Origin: a virus | Direction: 5' to 3' (one strand) | Virus record (IMG/VR): IMGVR_UViG_3300025679_000001 | Span: 111,764 to 175,763 of that record | Length of the DNA stretch: 64,000 bases | Shown here: positions 30,598 through 38,625 of the stretch, one piece after another | How the letters are laid out: the number at the start of each line of letters is the position of its first letter | Numbering within the stretch: the stretch's first letter is position 1 | The notes under the pieces: model-generated | What the model was told of the DNA's origin: nothing | The model's input: the letters and a program-made list of their open reading frames with translations, nothing else | The model's database searches: none | Position numbers and translations under genes: made by a program

Positions 30598-31002
30598 ATG
30601 GACACTAAGAAGATGTGCGAGCTGGCTACCTTCATCGAGGGACGTCGCGTCAGGATGATAGACTGGTTCACTGATTCATCCCCATCAATGAGTACGAGCA
30701 AACCGCGCAACAGTTCTGACAGGGAAACCTTTCTTGACAAGCAGAAGAGCGAGGAGTGTGGTACTGCGTGCTGCATCGCTGGGTGGGCCATGCTCATGAA
30801 TCCTGATTTAAGCTGCAGCGATAAAGTCGCAGAACACTTGGGTCTCAATGCGGAAGAAAAAGACTTACTCTTCTTTCCTTTCGAAGGCGATCGCCCGACA
30901 GAGTTCGTAGAACCTCATGAACAGTCGAAACGCGCCGTTCAGGTTCTCAGGGGTCAGATCAAGCTTACTGATAAGTGGGTCACGGAGCCAGAAGAGACTT
31001 AG
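30598..31002 (+). CDS. Early protein with CGTACCIAGW motif, second of a tandem pair
   Basis: The 134-residue paralogue of the preceding product begins MDTKKMCELATFIEG (compare TKKMLELADFLEK) and keeps the CGTACCIAGW motif. GAGGAAG precedes the ATG, two bases after the previous stop. It ends in overlapping stops with the convergent gp17 gene. Confidence 0.7.
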   Translation: MDTKKMCELATFIEGRRVRMIDWFTDSSPSMSTSKPRNSSDRETFLDKQKSEECGTACCIAGWAMLMNPDLSCSDKVAEHLGLNAEEKDLLFFPFEGDRPTEFVEPHEQSKRAVQVLRGQIKLTDKWVTEPEET

Positions 31003-32672
31003 TTTTCAAAGATAGTCCAGGCACGACCGTCTTCGTCTACAGCCTCAACGTCCGGCTGTCCGTCGTTCATTCCGAACGGTACCAAGTCGTCTTCTCCCCA
31101 CGCGTCCCCAGCCGTAGCCAGGTACGCGGCCCTAACGTCTGAGTTTATCGACTCCTTGAAGAACTGCTGATCTGTCATCCACGCGAAGATCACTAGGCAC
31201 ATTACTAGGTCGTCGTGAGACCCTTCCTCGGCCTCGAACTTTACGCCCTTCTTCGAGAACCTTGCCAGTTCCCAGAGTATGTTCTTGTCGTTGAGGACTA
31301 ACTGCCCTCTCTCCACCAGCGACTTGAGCATGGTGCAGCCGATCTTTCTAGTCTGCGGGTTGGTCTTGAGACCGATCCTGGAGTTCTGTCCGAACCCTCC
31401 CCCAAGCCTAGTCCCGTGCTTTCCCTTGACCGTCGTCGAGATGACGTTGTCGTACTCGCTGACGTGCATGAGGTTGACTGACACCATGTAGCCGACGTCG
31501 TTCGACTCGATGAGGACCATGGCGCGGTTGTAGTACTTAGCTGCGTCGTGGACCACCTCGTGCAGGAACTCCGGCGGGAGCTTGTTGTCCCTGTAGCTGG
31601 CGACGACCTTGTACGGCATCGAGGTGATGTCGATGACGGTGAACGCCTGGTAGTCGAGGAGCACGCCGCGAGACACGTCGCACGTGATAACGTAGGAGTT
31701 TCCCTGAACTGGACGCTCGAACACCGTGATGTTGGTTCCGACGATCTCGATCGGAGGGACCGGTGTGAGCGTCGACAGGACTCGACCGTTGATGAGGGTT
31801 CCTGACGAACCGAGGAACTCGCACTCGTACTCTTGGGCGAAGCCTTCCTCTCCCAGCCTAGCGCGCTCTGCGTCGCCCCAAGCCTCGTCCCTTCCGGGTT
31901 TCTCGCTCCAGTGGGAGTCGATGCGGGCGAAGTTGTTCTTACCGAGCTCTGAGTCTCTCCAGATGTCGTAGAACATCTCTAGCCCGTTCGGGGTGGAGGT
32001 CATGAACAGCTTGGTCTTCTTACCAGCGGTGATGGCCGGGTACACGGAGTTGTAGAACTTGCGCTGCATGTTCGGGTGGATGTGGGCTACCTCGTCCATG
32101 TAGATGATGGCGAACGACTGACCACGAATACCTGACGAGCTCGTGGCCGCTGCAGAGAGGCTCGACTTGTTCTCGAACGAGATTCTCTGTGCTCTCCAGA
32201 CCCTGATGCCCTGTTGGAGCCATACCGGGACGAACTCGATCATGGACTTGATGCGGTCGATGATCTCGACGGCTTGCATCAGCTTGTTAGCCGTGATGCC
32301 GATCTTGAAGCGCCTGTTGAACAGCGCGTTCCAGAGGAGCACTGCTGCTACGATCGTTGTTTTGCCTGCCTGACGTGCCAATTTTACAATGACGAAGCGG
32401 TTGTTGATAGAAGCGTCCACAAAGCGCTGCTGGTAGGGGTATGGGTCGAACCTGACCAGTTCGCCGTCCGGGGTCTCTACCCTGATGTACTTGTCGATGA
32501 AGTACTTGAGGCCAGTCTCCGGGTGGGCGCACCTGAGGTACTCCTCGATGTGAATCGCCTCGAAGGCGAACTCGACCCCCATCTTCCTGAGTCTCGGATT
32601 ACCGTTGAACCCCATCTCTCCCGCCACGATTGCGGGCATCGGGATAAAGTCTCTGTTTACAGTTTTTTCCAC
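30999..32672 (-). CDS. 17: gp17-like large terminase (ATPase and nuclease)
   Basis: The 557-residue motor protein has Walker A LARQAGKTT (residues 98-106), Walker B IIYMDEVAHI (about 190-197) and a C-terminal RNase H-like nuclease with ITCDVSRG, LIESNDVG and SHDDLVMCL acidic residues. It cuts concatemers and pumps DNA through the gp20 portal. T4 gp17 is 610 residues. The start overlaps the preceding gene by 16 bases. Confidence 0.97.
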   Translation of the reverse strand: MEKTVNRDFIPMPAIVAGEMGFNGNPRLRKMGVEFAFEAIHIEEYLRCAHPETGLKYFIDKYIRVETPDGELVRFDPYPYQQRFVDASINNRFVIVKLARQAGKTTIVAAVLLWNALFNRRFKIGITANKLMQAVEIIDRIKSMIEFVPVWLQQGIRVWRAQRISFENKSSLSAAATSSSGIRGQSFAIIYMDEVAHIHPNMQRKFYNSVYPAITAGKKTKLFMTSTPNGLEMFYDIWRDSELGKNNFARIDSHWSEKPGRDEAWGDAERARLGEEGFAQEYECEFLGSSGTLINGRVLSTLTPVPPIEIVGTNITVFERPVQGNSYVITCDVSRGVLLDYQAFTVIDITSMPYKVVASYRDNKLPPEFLHEVVHDAAKYYNRAMVLIESNDVGYMVSVNLMHVSEYDNVISTTVKGKHGTRLGGGFGQNSRIGLKTNPQTRKIGCTMLKSLVERGQLVLNDKNILWELARFSKKGVKFEAEEGSHDDLVMCLVIFAWMTDQQFFKESINSDVRAAYLATAGDAWGEDDLVPFGMNDGQPDVEAVDEDGRAWTIFEN

Positions 32673-32989
32673 TTTTTTCCGTGCTTATACTCGACGTGGT
32701 GTGCGGGCACATCGTGATGAGTTCTCACGTATCCAGCGATAGGATCGTGCATAGGTTCTTTCAAGTGCTCAACTTTCACCCGATAGACGTGACCATCTTT
32801 AGCGTACTCAGAGGCTTCTTTAGCTTTGTGGGCGAAATTGATAGGAACCTTGTACTTATTCCCGTTCTTAGCCACGCCGTGCCGCGACGTGATTCCGTTC
32901 TTCTTGATACTATCATGATTCTCGGAAGGGCTAGCGTGATAAACATACTGCTCTCCTAGAAACTCTCCGAAAGTCTTAATCAATGTCAT
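32657..32989 (-). CDS. Capsid-targeted protein with an ADP-ribosyltransferase-like start
   Basis: The 110-residue product begins MTLIKTFGEFLGE, a variant capsid-targeting sequence with LGE cut site at residues 11-13. The remainder opens VYHASPSENHDSIKKNGI, the pattern of the first strand and helix of ART-fold proteins (His18). It continues with NFAHKAKEASEYAKDG and a late Glu (HHVEY). If real this would be a packaged and injected ART-like effector, comparable in logic with T4 Alt, but very small. It overlaps gp16 and gp17. The fold call is by pattern only. Confidence 0.6.
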   Translation of the reverse strand: MTLIKTFGEFLGEQYVYHASPSENHDSIKKNGITSRHGVAKNGNKYKVPINFAHKAKEASEYAKDGHVYRVKVEHLKEPMHDPIAGYVRTHHDVPAHHVEYKHGKKWKKL

Positions 32990-33428
32990 CCTCACCGTCC
33001 TCGATGCCATGAGACTTATTGATCATCTTCAATAGGTCGTCGGTGGACCCTACCATCACCACGTTCTGGGTGTTGTTCACTACCTTGTCAGCGCCGGGTG
33101 TTCCCTTGGCGTTGACTACGTCCTGCTTCTTCTTGTTCAGGTCCACCAGCTTGTCGAGGGCGAAAGTCAGTTTGTCGATCATGGTGGCCACGACCTCGTA
33201 AGCCCTCGGAGCCTCCGACGCGTCAGCGACCTCTTGGACGGCGGCGAGGGAGTCGCGACCCTGCTCCACCATCTCACGGATGTTCCTGCGGGCGAACTCG
33301 AAGTCGTCCTCTTGTGAAGTCTGGGTGACCTGTTGGTTGCTGTGACCTCTGGACGGCGGGATCACCTCTACTGAGGGAACCGCGTGCTTGGGGCCTAGGC
33401 CTAAGTGTTCGTCGATCCTATCTGCCAT
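32976..33428 (-). CDS. 16: gp16-like small terminase
   Basis: The 150-residue protein contains DDFEFARRNIREMVEQGRDSL and ASEAPRAYEVVATMIDKL, the coiled-coil DNA-recognition core of T4-type gp16, followed by a charged C-terminal part. It regulates gp17 and recognises the packaging substrate. The position upstream of gp17 matches T4. Confidence 0.93.
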   Translation of the reverse strand: MADRIDEHLGLGPKHAVPSVEVIPPSRGHSNQQVTQTSQEDDFEFARRNIREMVEQGRDSLAAVQEVADASEAPRAYEVVATMIDKLTFALDKLVDLNKKKQDVVNAKGTPGADKVVNNTQNVVMVGSTDDLLKMINKSHGIEDGEDDID

Positions 33429-33681
33429 GCGTGTACCCCCACTTCTTCAGCTGGGAGTGGGCCTTTTCTTTGTTCTTTTCAACGAAGTCGAACTTGTTCG
33501 TGTGCCCGTACACTGCCCCGTTGTGGAGGTGGTGCACGGTCATCTCGTGGTTGTCGTCGTCCTCGTCGTTTGTGTTCGACCAGTACTCGGTGTGCTTGAT
33601 GCGCTGGAGCTTACCCTCGTGATCCCTCGCGTGGGTCTCCTCCACGTCGCCCTCTGCTAGGAAGTCGCTAAAGGTTTTCAT
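33418..33681 (-). CDS. Small internal head protein with capsid-targeting N-terminus
   Basis: The 87-residue product begins MKTFSDFLAE (LAE cut site), followed by an Asp/His/Asn-rich body. Unlike its siblings the mature part is acidic to neutral (NTNDEDDDNHEM) with several His. It overlaps gp16 by 11 bases and gp15 by 4. Confidence 0.65.
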   Translation of the reverse strand: MKTFSDFLAEGDVEETHARDHEGKLQRIKHTEYWSNTNDEDDDNHEMTVHHLHNGAVYGHTNKFDFVEKNKEKAHSQLKKWGYTHGR

Positions 33682-34493
33682 GTGTTACTCGGCTCCGTGA
33701 TCTGGATGATGTAGTCCCAGCTGTCCGTCTCCTCGATGTTCTGATACGGGACTGTGACCGAGACGTTGGACGTAGCGTTACCGTTAGCGTCCATTCCAGG
33801 CTGCGTCGTGATGACTGCAGAAGGACCGCTGTTGTTCGTGAGGGTGTCCCCGTAGATGTTGACGGTGGCGAACTTGATGACTTTCTTCGGTGACACTGGC
33901 CCGTAGAAGTAGGTCTGAACCTTGAGCGAGAGCCGCCAGATCACGGCCTGCCTCGACTGAAAGTCCGGCGACGACTGGTCTTCTGGAGTTATGTTCACGA
34001 GGTCGATGTAGACGTCAGTGGAGAGGTCCGGGAGCTCGTCGAGAAGGTGAACGGTAGCGTTCCACGACGGGGTGAAGAACGGAAGGATCTGTTCGATCAG
34101 CCTCGCGCCGTCCTCTACGCTAGCCGCGTAGAGGTTGACGTCGTAGTTGATGTTGTACGGGACTGGGACGTACACCCCGTCGTACTGACTCGTGGCCGGA
34201 GTCTTGGAGATGATCCTGCGCGTCTTCTGGAGGTGTCTGGTGGTGTCGTACTCGAGTCCAGTGATCTCAAAGCTGATCATCGGGAGGTTTATCGCGATCT
34301 TCTTAGCGTCTCCCGGCTGGACGTCGAGGCGGGCCAGGAACTTCTCGCGAGGGGCGAAGATGATGGGCACGGAGATGCGCTGCGCGACGGAGCCGTCGTC
34401 GTTGTAGTGGTAGACCCTGAGGTCGTTGAACATAGTTCCAATTAAAGCATTAGTTTTTCTTAATCCTTCATGATAAAAATCATTTCCGAACAT
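33678..34493 (-). CDS. 15: gp15-like tail sheath stabiliser / tail terminator
   Basis: The 271-residue protein matches T4 gp15 (272) in layout: MFGNDFYHEGLRKTNALIGTMFNDL at the N-terminus, ISVPIIFAPREKFLARL, RLIEQILPFFTPSWN and RRLSLKVQTYFYGPV-like segment. It caps the tail tube and sheath before head attachment. The N-terminal codons overlap the 3' end of the GIY-YIG gene. Confidence 0.88.
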   Translation of the reverse strand: MFGNDFYHEGLRKTNALIGTMFNDLRVYHYNDDGSVAQRISVPIIFAPREKFLARLDVQPGDAKKIAINLPMISFEITGLEYDTTRHLQKTRRIISKTPATSQYDGVYVPVPYNINYDVNLYAASVEDGARLIEQILPFFTPSWNATVHLLDELPDLSTDVYIDLVNITPEDQSSPDFQSRQAVIWRLSLKVQTYFYGPVSPKKVIKFATVNIYGDTLTNNSGPSAVITTQPGMDANGNATSNVSVTVPYQNIEETDSWDYIIQITEPSNT

Positions 34494-35145
34494 ATTTTTT
34501 CCCCTTGTGTGCGAGTGACATTTTTCTCTTAGTTTCGTCAGAAAGCTTTCGTCCTTTTTTAGCTTCAGACATCTTTTGTCTAGCTTCTAAAGATGCTACT
34601 TGACGCTTACTAGCTGCGCTAAGTTTAGCTCTAGTTTCTTCTGAAACAACTCGCCCCATCATGCTCATTGATCTTTTTAGCTTTGTTTCTTCTGATTGTT
34701 TCTGATTACGAAGAGTGTTAGCTATTTTTTCTCGATGTTCTATAGAAAGAGTTCTACCCTTCTGCGCTTCAGACATTTTCTTACATTGTTCATCTGAACG
34801 TCTTTGTCCAGTATTAGACCTTGAGATCTTTTCGGCCACGCTTAGTTTTTTCTCATCTATCTGGTACCAAAGGTTTGATCTACAATTCCTCATGTTGTAG
34901 TACTTTTTTCCTAGTTCACTTTGACCTATCATCTGCAGCCACTTAAACTCTTCGTCAAGCAGCATGTTAGATGGTATGTTTCTTTTTAAGATTCGTCGCT
35001 TAAAATCTTCAGGTCTGTGTTTATACGCCTGTTTCATCCAAGATGAAGAACAGACATAGCTATCGTTTTCTTCTCCTAGATGACTTCCGACATAATAACG
35101 ATTATGTTTCTTATCTCGCCAGATGTAGATGAAACCAGTTTTCAT
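34480..35145 (-). CDS. GIY-YIG homing endonuclease with NUMOD3 repeats
   Basis: The 221-residue protein has the GIY-YIG core FIYIWRDKKHNRYYVGSH and four to five NUMOD3 repeats (for example GRTLSIEHREKI, GRKLSDETKRKM). Codons are AT-rich compared with the neighbours. A perfect late octamer stands five bases before the ATG. It is a paralogue of the enzyme at 36815-37495. Insertion at the gp15 start suggests that neighbouring gp15 DNA is the cut target. Confidence 0.9.
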   Translation of the reverse strand: MKTGFIYIWRDKKHNRYYVGSHLGEENDSYVCSSSWMKQAYKHRPEDFKRRILKRNIPSNMLLDEEFKWLQMIGQSELGKKYYNMRNCRSNLWYQIDEKKLSVAEKISRSNTGQRRSDEQCKKMSEAQKGRTLSIEHREKIANTLRNQKQSEETKLKRSMSMMGRVVSEETRAKLSAASKRQVASLEARQKMSEAKKGRKLSDETKRKMSLAHKGKKYVRK

Positions 35146-35150
35146 ACATC

Positions 35151-35158
35151 TATTTATA
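35151..35158 (-). promoter_or_regulatory. Late promoter TATAAATA abutting the GIY-YIG gene
   Basis: Octamer, GATGT, then ATG: the same 16 bases as before the HNH gene at 26799. Confidence 0.75.
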
Positions 35159-35170
35159 CCTAAGAGCCGC

Positions 35171-35686
35171 TTAACTCCTCATCTTTCCGTTGTGGTAGAC
35201 CGGGCGGTCCAGCTTAGCGACGTGGTCTTGGACTACGTCTGCCGGCTTCTTGATCTTAAAACCATTGCCATGCTGGTTAGAAAAAGTGTGGTGCATGTCG
35301 TCGTGGCCATGCCAACGCTCGGGAACGTCGTCTCTCTGGGCTGGTCCCTTCAGGTAGACGTGCATGGAGTCGTGGCCGGCGTTGATCAACGCCGCGGCCC
35401 GGTGTCGTCCCTCGTGGGTTACGACCTTGCCCTTCTCGTTCACGCCCAGGTGAGGTGCGTTGAGGCTGCTCCCCTCGGCTGAGTACTTGTTGTAGTCTCC
35501 GAGGGACCTCGCCGCCCCTTTGATCTCATCGTAGTGGCCCTCGTGAGCGGTAGTCAGCTTGAGGAAGTCCTTAGGGTGCATCCTGACGAGAGAGTGCATC
35601 TTATTGCTGACCGCGCTCTCGCGGTGTGTGTCCGTCAAGTTGAGGCCGGTCTCGACGTGCTCTAAGAACTGCTTGAAGTTCATCAT
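35171..35686 (-). CDS. Capsid-targeted protein with a ParB/sulfiredoxin-like segment
   Basis: The 171-residue product begins MMNFKQFLEH, a divergent capsid-targeting sequence. The body contains HLGVNEKGKVVTHEGRHRAAALINAG, resembling the GRHRxxA loop of ParB-N/sulfiredoxin-fold proteins (phosphate binding), followed by a His-rich C-terminus. The next ATG (35683) is an equal start. A packaged ParB-like nucleotide-binding effector is possible; only the short motif supports it. Confidence 0.6.
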   Translation of the reverse strand: MMNFKQFLEHVETGLNLTDTHRESAVSNKMHSLVRMHPKDFLKLTTAHEGHYDEIKGAARSLGDYNKYSAEGSSLNAPHLGVNEKGKVVTHEGRHRAAALINAGHDSMHVYLKGPAQRDDVPERWHGHDDMHHTFSNQHGNGFKIKKPADVVQDHVAKLDRPVYHNGKMRS

Positions 35687-35687
35687 T

Positions 35688-36419
35688 CTAGTAGTGTCCC
35701 TTCTCTGAGAACGGGTCAGCCTCTGACCAGTCGATCTCAGCGTCGGCCTCTGTCTCGAAGATCTTGGACTGGTCGAAGCTGAGTTCAGGAGTGTCGTCGA
35801 ACCTCTCGATCTCGAACGGCCAGTCGGTGCGCTCGTCATGCAACTCATTACCGTCCTCGGTGAAGAGGGACGTTACTAGTTCGTCCATGGTGGCGGCCTT
35901 GTAGTAGGCGTCGATCTCCGGGACTCCGGTGTTGAACACCTCTGACTGCGCCTCGTAGAGTTCTAGCGACAGGTCGTACGCCTGCAGGTCTCCGAGCTGG
36001 TAGAAGAACGCCTTCTTGTCGACGTACTTGATAGTGAACAGGGACCCGATCATTGGGATGTACATCAGGTCGCCCTCTCGTGGACGCAGTATGTCTGGCC
36101 TGCGGTCGAGGATCTCCTCCTTGAACTCCAGCTTCGCCATAGTGACCACGAGCTCGTCGCGCAGCTCGAAGCCGAACTTCGACATGAGTGCTCCCTCACC
36201 GCCCATCTGGAGCTGCGTCTTGAAGTAGATGGCGATCAGGAAAGCGCTGTCGTACGTCGCGTACTCAGGCTCGGTGAAGACCAAGTCTCGGTTGACCACC
36301 GTCCTCGGCACGTACCAAACGTCATGCCCGAACGTAGAGATAGCCTCCTGCACCATCTCCTGCAGCTGCTGCTGTTCAGAGTCTTCGGTAAAAAAATCAA
36401 AAAACACACTCACCGGCAT
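35688..36419 (-). CDS. 14: gp14-like neck protein
   Basis: The 243-residue protein has FGHDVWYVPRTVVNRDLVF near the N-terminus and REGDLMYIPMIGSLFTIKYVD, the pattern of T4 gp14 (256). With gp13 it forms the collar that seals the packaged head. The C-terminal 70 residues are acidic and probably flexible. Confidence 0.88.
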   Translation of the reverse strand: MPVSVFFDFFTEDSEQQQLQEMVQEAISTFGHDVWYVPRTVVNRDLVFTEPEYATYDSAFLIAIYFKTQLQMGGEGALMSKFGFELRDELVVTMAKLEFKEEILDRRPDILRPREGDLMYIPMIGSLFTIKYVDKKAFFYQLGDLQAYDLSLELYEAQSEVFNTGVPEIDAYYKAATMDELVTSLFTEDGNELHDERTDWPFEIERFDDTPELSFDQSKIFETEADAEIDWSEADPFSEKGHY

Positions 36420-36425
36420 TAGCTT

Positions 36426-36818
36426 CTATCTTCCTAGGATCCTGTGAAGGAGCCCCTGCTTCTTTGGCGCTGGCGCTGAGCCCCTACGGGCCACGCTCTT
36501 AGCAAAGTCAGCTAAGGCCGTGCTCTTCTCTGGTTCAGCAGCTGGTTTAGTCGTGTTCTGGAGGTGTTCTGCTGGCTTCGGTTCCGGTCTCGGCGCCTTT
36601 CCGGCTTCCTTGACGCGACGCTTCTGGTCAGCGTCCCGGCGAGCTATCTCGACGTTGTCGTCTGGCGTCAGCTTGTGGTAGGAGATCTTACCGTCCGAAT
36701 GGTGGACTAACTTCGCCCCTTCGGAGTTGGTGTCGCCCTTACCGAAGGCGTGCTTGCCGATGTACTCGGTGCTGACTTCGGTGCGCTCGGCTTCTAGTAG
36801 TTGCTTGAATGTTTTCAT
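36426..36818 (-). CDS. Small internal head protein with capsid-targeting N-terminus
   Basis: The 130-residue product begins MKTFKQLLEAE, a capsid-targeting sequence with an LLE/LEAE cut site. The rest is basic with a Pro/Ala/Lys linker (KAPRPEPKPAEH) and a basic tail (RRGSAPAPKKQGLLHRILGR). GATAAATA stands four bases before the ATG. Confidence 0.65.
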   Translation of the reverse strand: MKTFKQLLEAERTEVSTEYIGKHAFGKGDTNSEGAKLVHHSDGKISYHKLTPDDNVEIARRDADQKRRVKEAGKAPRPEPKPAEHLQNTTKPAAEPEKSTALADFAKSVARRGSAPAPKKQGLLHRILGR

Positions 36819-37495
36819 GAGATATTTATCCGTTCGGTTTTCTTTCTTCTGGAGAATGCGCTCATCTTGGCACGATACTCAGGATCCTGCCACATCTCGC
36901 GGAGCTTGGCAGAGACTGCTGCTTTCTGGCGCTCGGAGCTCCTACCAGTAGGAACACCAGTTCTCTTTGCGTTAGCAGCTCTCATGTTCTCGAGGTGTTT
37001 TCCCACTAGAGAAACACCTTTTTTCTCTTTACTTAGTCGAGTTCGATATTCGTCAGAATGGGTCTTACCGGTCATCCCCTTCATCCGACCTTCCTCCCAG
37101 GCCTTCTTCATTGATACGGCTCGTTTTGCTTTTGTTTCTTCTGACTGTTTCTGGCCAGTCAGCGTCTTGGAGATCTTAGCTTTTACGTCGAGATTGTTCT
37201 CGTTTATGGACCAGTTTCCAAAGCGATGATTACGTTGATTGTAATATCGCACACCTTTAAGTTCTTCAGGTTTCATCATCTGGAGCCATCGGTGTTCTAT
37301 TTCGTTGATCTTAGAGCGATCTTTAAAACGCTCGATGATCCTGCGCTTGAAATCTTGAATCCGTCTTTCGTAGGCTCTCTTCATGTGTACAGAAGAACAT
37401 ACGTAACCATCGTCTTCTGTTCCCCAATGGGAACCAACATAGTAGCGATCGTGTTTCTTGTCGCGCCAAATGTAAATAAAGCCGTAATTTTCCAT
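36815..37495 (-). CDS. GIY-YIG homing endonuclease with NUMOD3 repeats (second copy)
   Basis: The 226-residue protein has GFIYIWRDKKHDRYYVGSHWG and NUMOD3-like repeats (GQKQSEETKAKR, GKTHSDEYRTRL). It is clearly related to the enzyme at 34480-35145 over the catalytic domain but has a different repeat region. TATAAATA stands five bases before the ATG. It sits between gp13 and gp14. Confidence 0.9.
   Translation of the reverse strand: MENYGFIYIWRDKKHDRYYVGSHWGTEDDGYVCSSVHMKRAYERRIQDFKRRIIERFKDRSKINEIEHRWLQMMKPEELKGVRYYNQRNHRFGNWSINENNLDVKAKISKTLTGQKQSEETKAKRAVSMKKAWEEGRMKGMTGKTHSDEYRTRLSKEKKGVSLVGKHLENMRAANAKRTGVPTGRSSERQKAAVSAKLREMWQDPEYRAKMSAFSRRKKTERINIS
36823..36830 (-). promoter_or_regulatory. 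Probable late promoter GATAAATA
   Basis: Seven of eight bases match; only four bases separate it from the ATG. Confidence 0.5.
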
Positions 37496-37500
37496 ACGAC

Positions 37501-37508
37501 TATTTATA
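37501..37508 (-). promoter_or_regulatory. Late promoter TATAAATA abutting the second GIY-YIG gene
   Basis: Octamer, GTCGT, then ATG; expected transcript start at the A of ATG. Confidence 0.75.
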
Positions 37509-37519
37509 ATGTGGCCAAG

Positions 37520-38284
37520 CTACCCGATGAAGTCGTTTGAGATAGGTGAGAACGTGGTAATGAGCTCGTCCTCCAGCTTGGTGATCTCTTCAGTCGCCGC
37601 AGCAATCATCTGAACGCCGGTCGTGGTGATGCCTCCGGGAAGAGTGATGCCGGCGTAGGCCGAAAGGTTCTGACCCCACTGCTTGCGCACCAGCTCTGTG
37701 GTGTACTTTTGGAGCCAGATGTCGCTCCAGATGTTCGGGAAATCGTCTGGGACGATAGCTTTATAACCCTCGATGATTATGAAGCCCCCGGGGATCAAGG
37801 TCTCTGGGGCGACGTCCAAGAAGAGTTGGTTAGTCTTGTCGTTGTAACGGATCGGGAACCTACCGATCATCCACTGCTCCACCATGCACAGGTTCTGGCG
37901 CATGATGACGTAGTCGGACATGCCGCTCTGCATCATGCCGGCCCCATTGGTCCCAAAGATCTCTGAGAGCATGACCTGATATGGGACGTTGAAGAGGAGA
38001 CCACCTCCGCTGAGGGACGTAGAGAACCCGATAGGCCAGACGTTGGTGACGCCGATGATCCCGGCGTCCATGGTGACCATCTTGGCCGAGCACTCGGGGA
38101 CGGTGAGGACGTGGGCTAGGTAGGTCTTCTCGGACCCGTCGTAGTGCTGGAGGATGTACTTGTCCAGGGCGTCGTCCACCCTGTCGTCGAGCTGCTCGTC
38201 GGTGACCCTCACCTTGACGGTTGGGAAACCTAGGCGCCTGAGTACGTATTGTTTAAAGTCGCTGCGCGTTGCTGGGATGGCCAT
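37520..38284 (-). CDS. 13: gp13-like neck protein
   Basis: The 254-residue protein has FKQYVLRRLGFPTVKVRVTDEQLDDRVDDAL at the start and the conserved IWSDIWLQKYTTELVRKQWGQNLS, as in T4-type gp13. It binds the portal after packaging. A CATAAATA octamer lies nine bases before the ATG. It is the first gene of the neck-to-capsid series. Confidence 0.9.
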   Translation of the reverse strand: MAIPATRSDFKQYVLRRLGFPTVKVRVTDEQLDDRVDDALDKYILQHYDGSEKTYLAHVLTVPECSAKMVTMDAGIIGVTNVWPIGFSTSLSGGGLLFNVPYQVMLSEIFGTNGAGMMQSGMSDYVIMRQNLCMVEQWMIGRFPIRYNDKTNQLFLDVAPETLIPGGFIIIEGYKAIVPDDFPNIWSDIWLQKYTTELVRKQWGQNLSAYAGITLPGGITTTGVQMIAAATEEITKLEDELITTFSPISNDFIG

Positions 38285-38293
38285 TTCAAGCCA

Positions 38294-38301
38294 TATTTAT
38301 G
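38294..38301 (-). promoter_or_regulatory. Probable late promoter CATAAATA of gp13
   Basis: Seven of eight bases match; nine bases before the gp13 ATG. Confidence 0.55.
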
Positions 38302-38336
38302 TTTAGTAACGCCCTATAGTGTGATTAAACCTATGT

Positions 38337-38621
38337 TCATTTTAACGGGATCTCCATGCCTAGCTGCTTTGCGAAAGTCATTAAGGCATCTAGTTTTTCG
38401 GAATCACTCAGGACGACCTTCACTGGCTCATCCATGTACCATTCGCACAAATTCCATTCACCAACCGACCCTACTCCAGTGAGACCAAGAACATGATCAC
38501 CATTAGGCAGGATGATCGGGTTTGGAACGCCGCACATCTGGCCCCAAATGCCGCCCCACGATTGAACGACTTCACCGTCCTTATCGACCAATTGATACCC
38601 AACTACTTGCCTATTTGCCAT
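38337..38621 (-). CDS. Hypothetical protein downstream of the Gly-rich fibre gene
   Basis: The 94-residue product begins MANRQVVGYQLVDKDGEVVQSWGG and ends with a helix. Its location right behind a Gly-rich tip gene suggests a tail-fibre assembly factor or chaperone, an arrangement common in T4-like phages. The long in-frame extension upstream overlaps the Gly-rich gene and is not real. No promoter of its own. Confidence 0.6.
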   Translation of the reverse strand: MANRQVVGYQLVDKDGEVVQSWGGIWGQMCGVPNPIILPNGDHVLGLTGVGSVGEWNLCEWYMDEPVKVVLSDSEKLDALMTFAKQLGMEIPLK

Positions 38622-38625
38622 GTTT

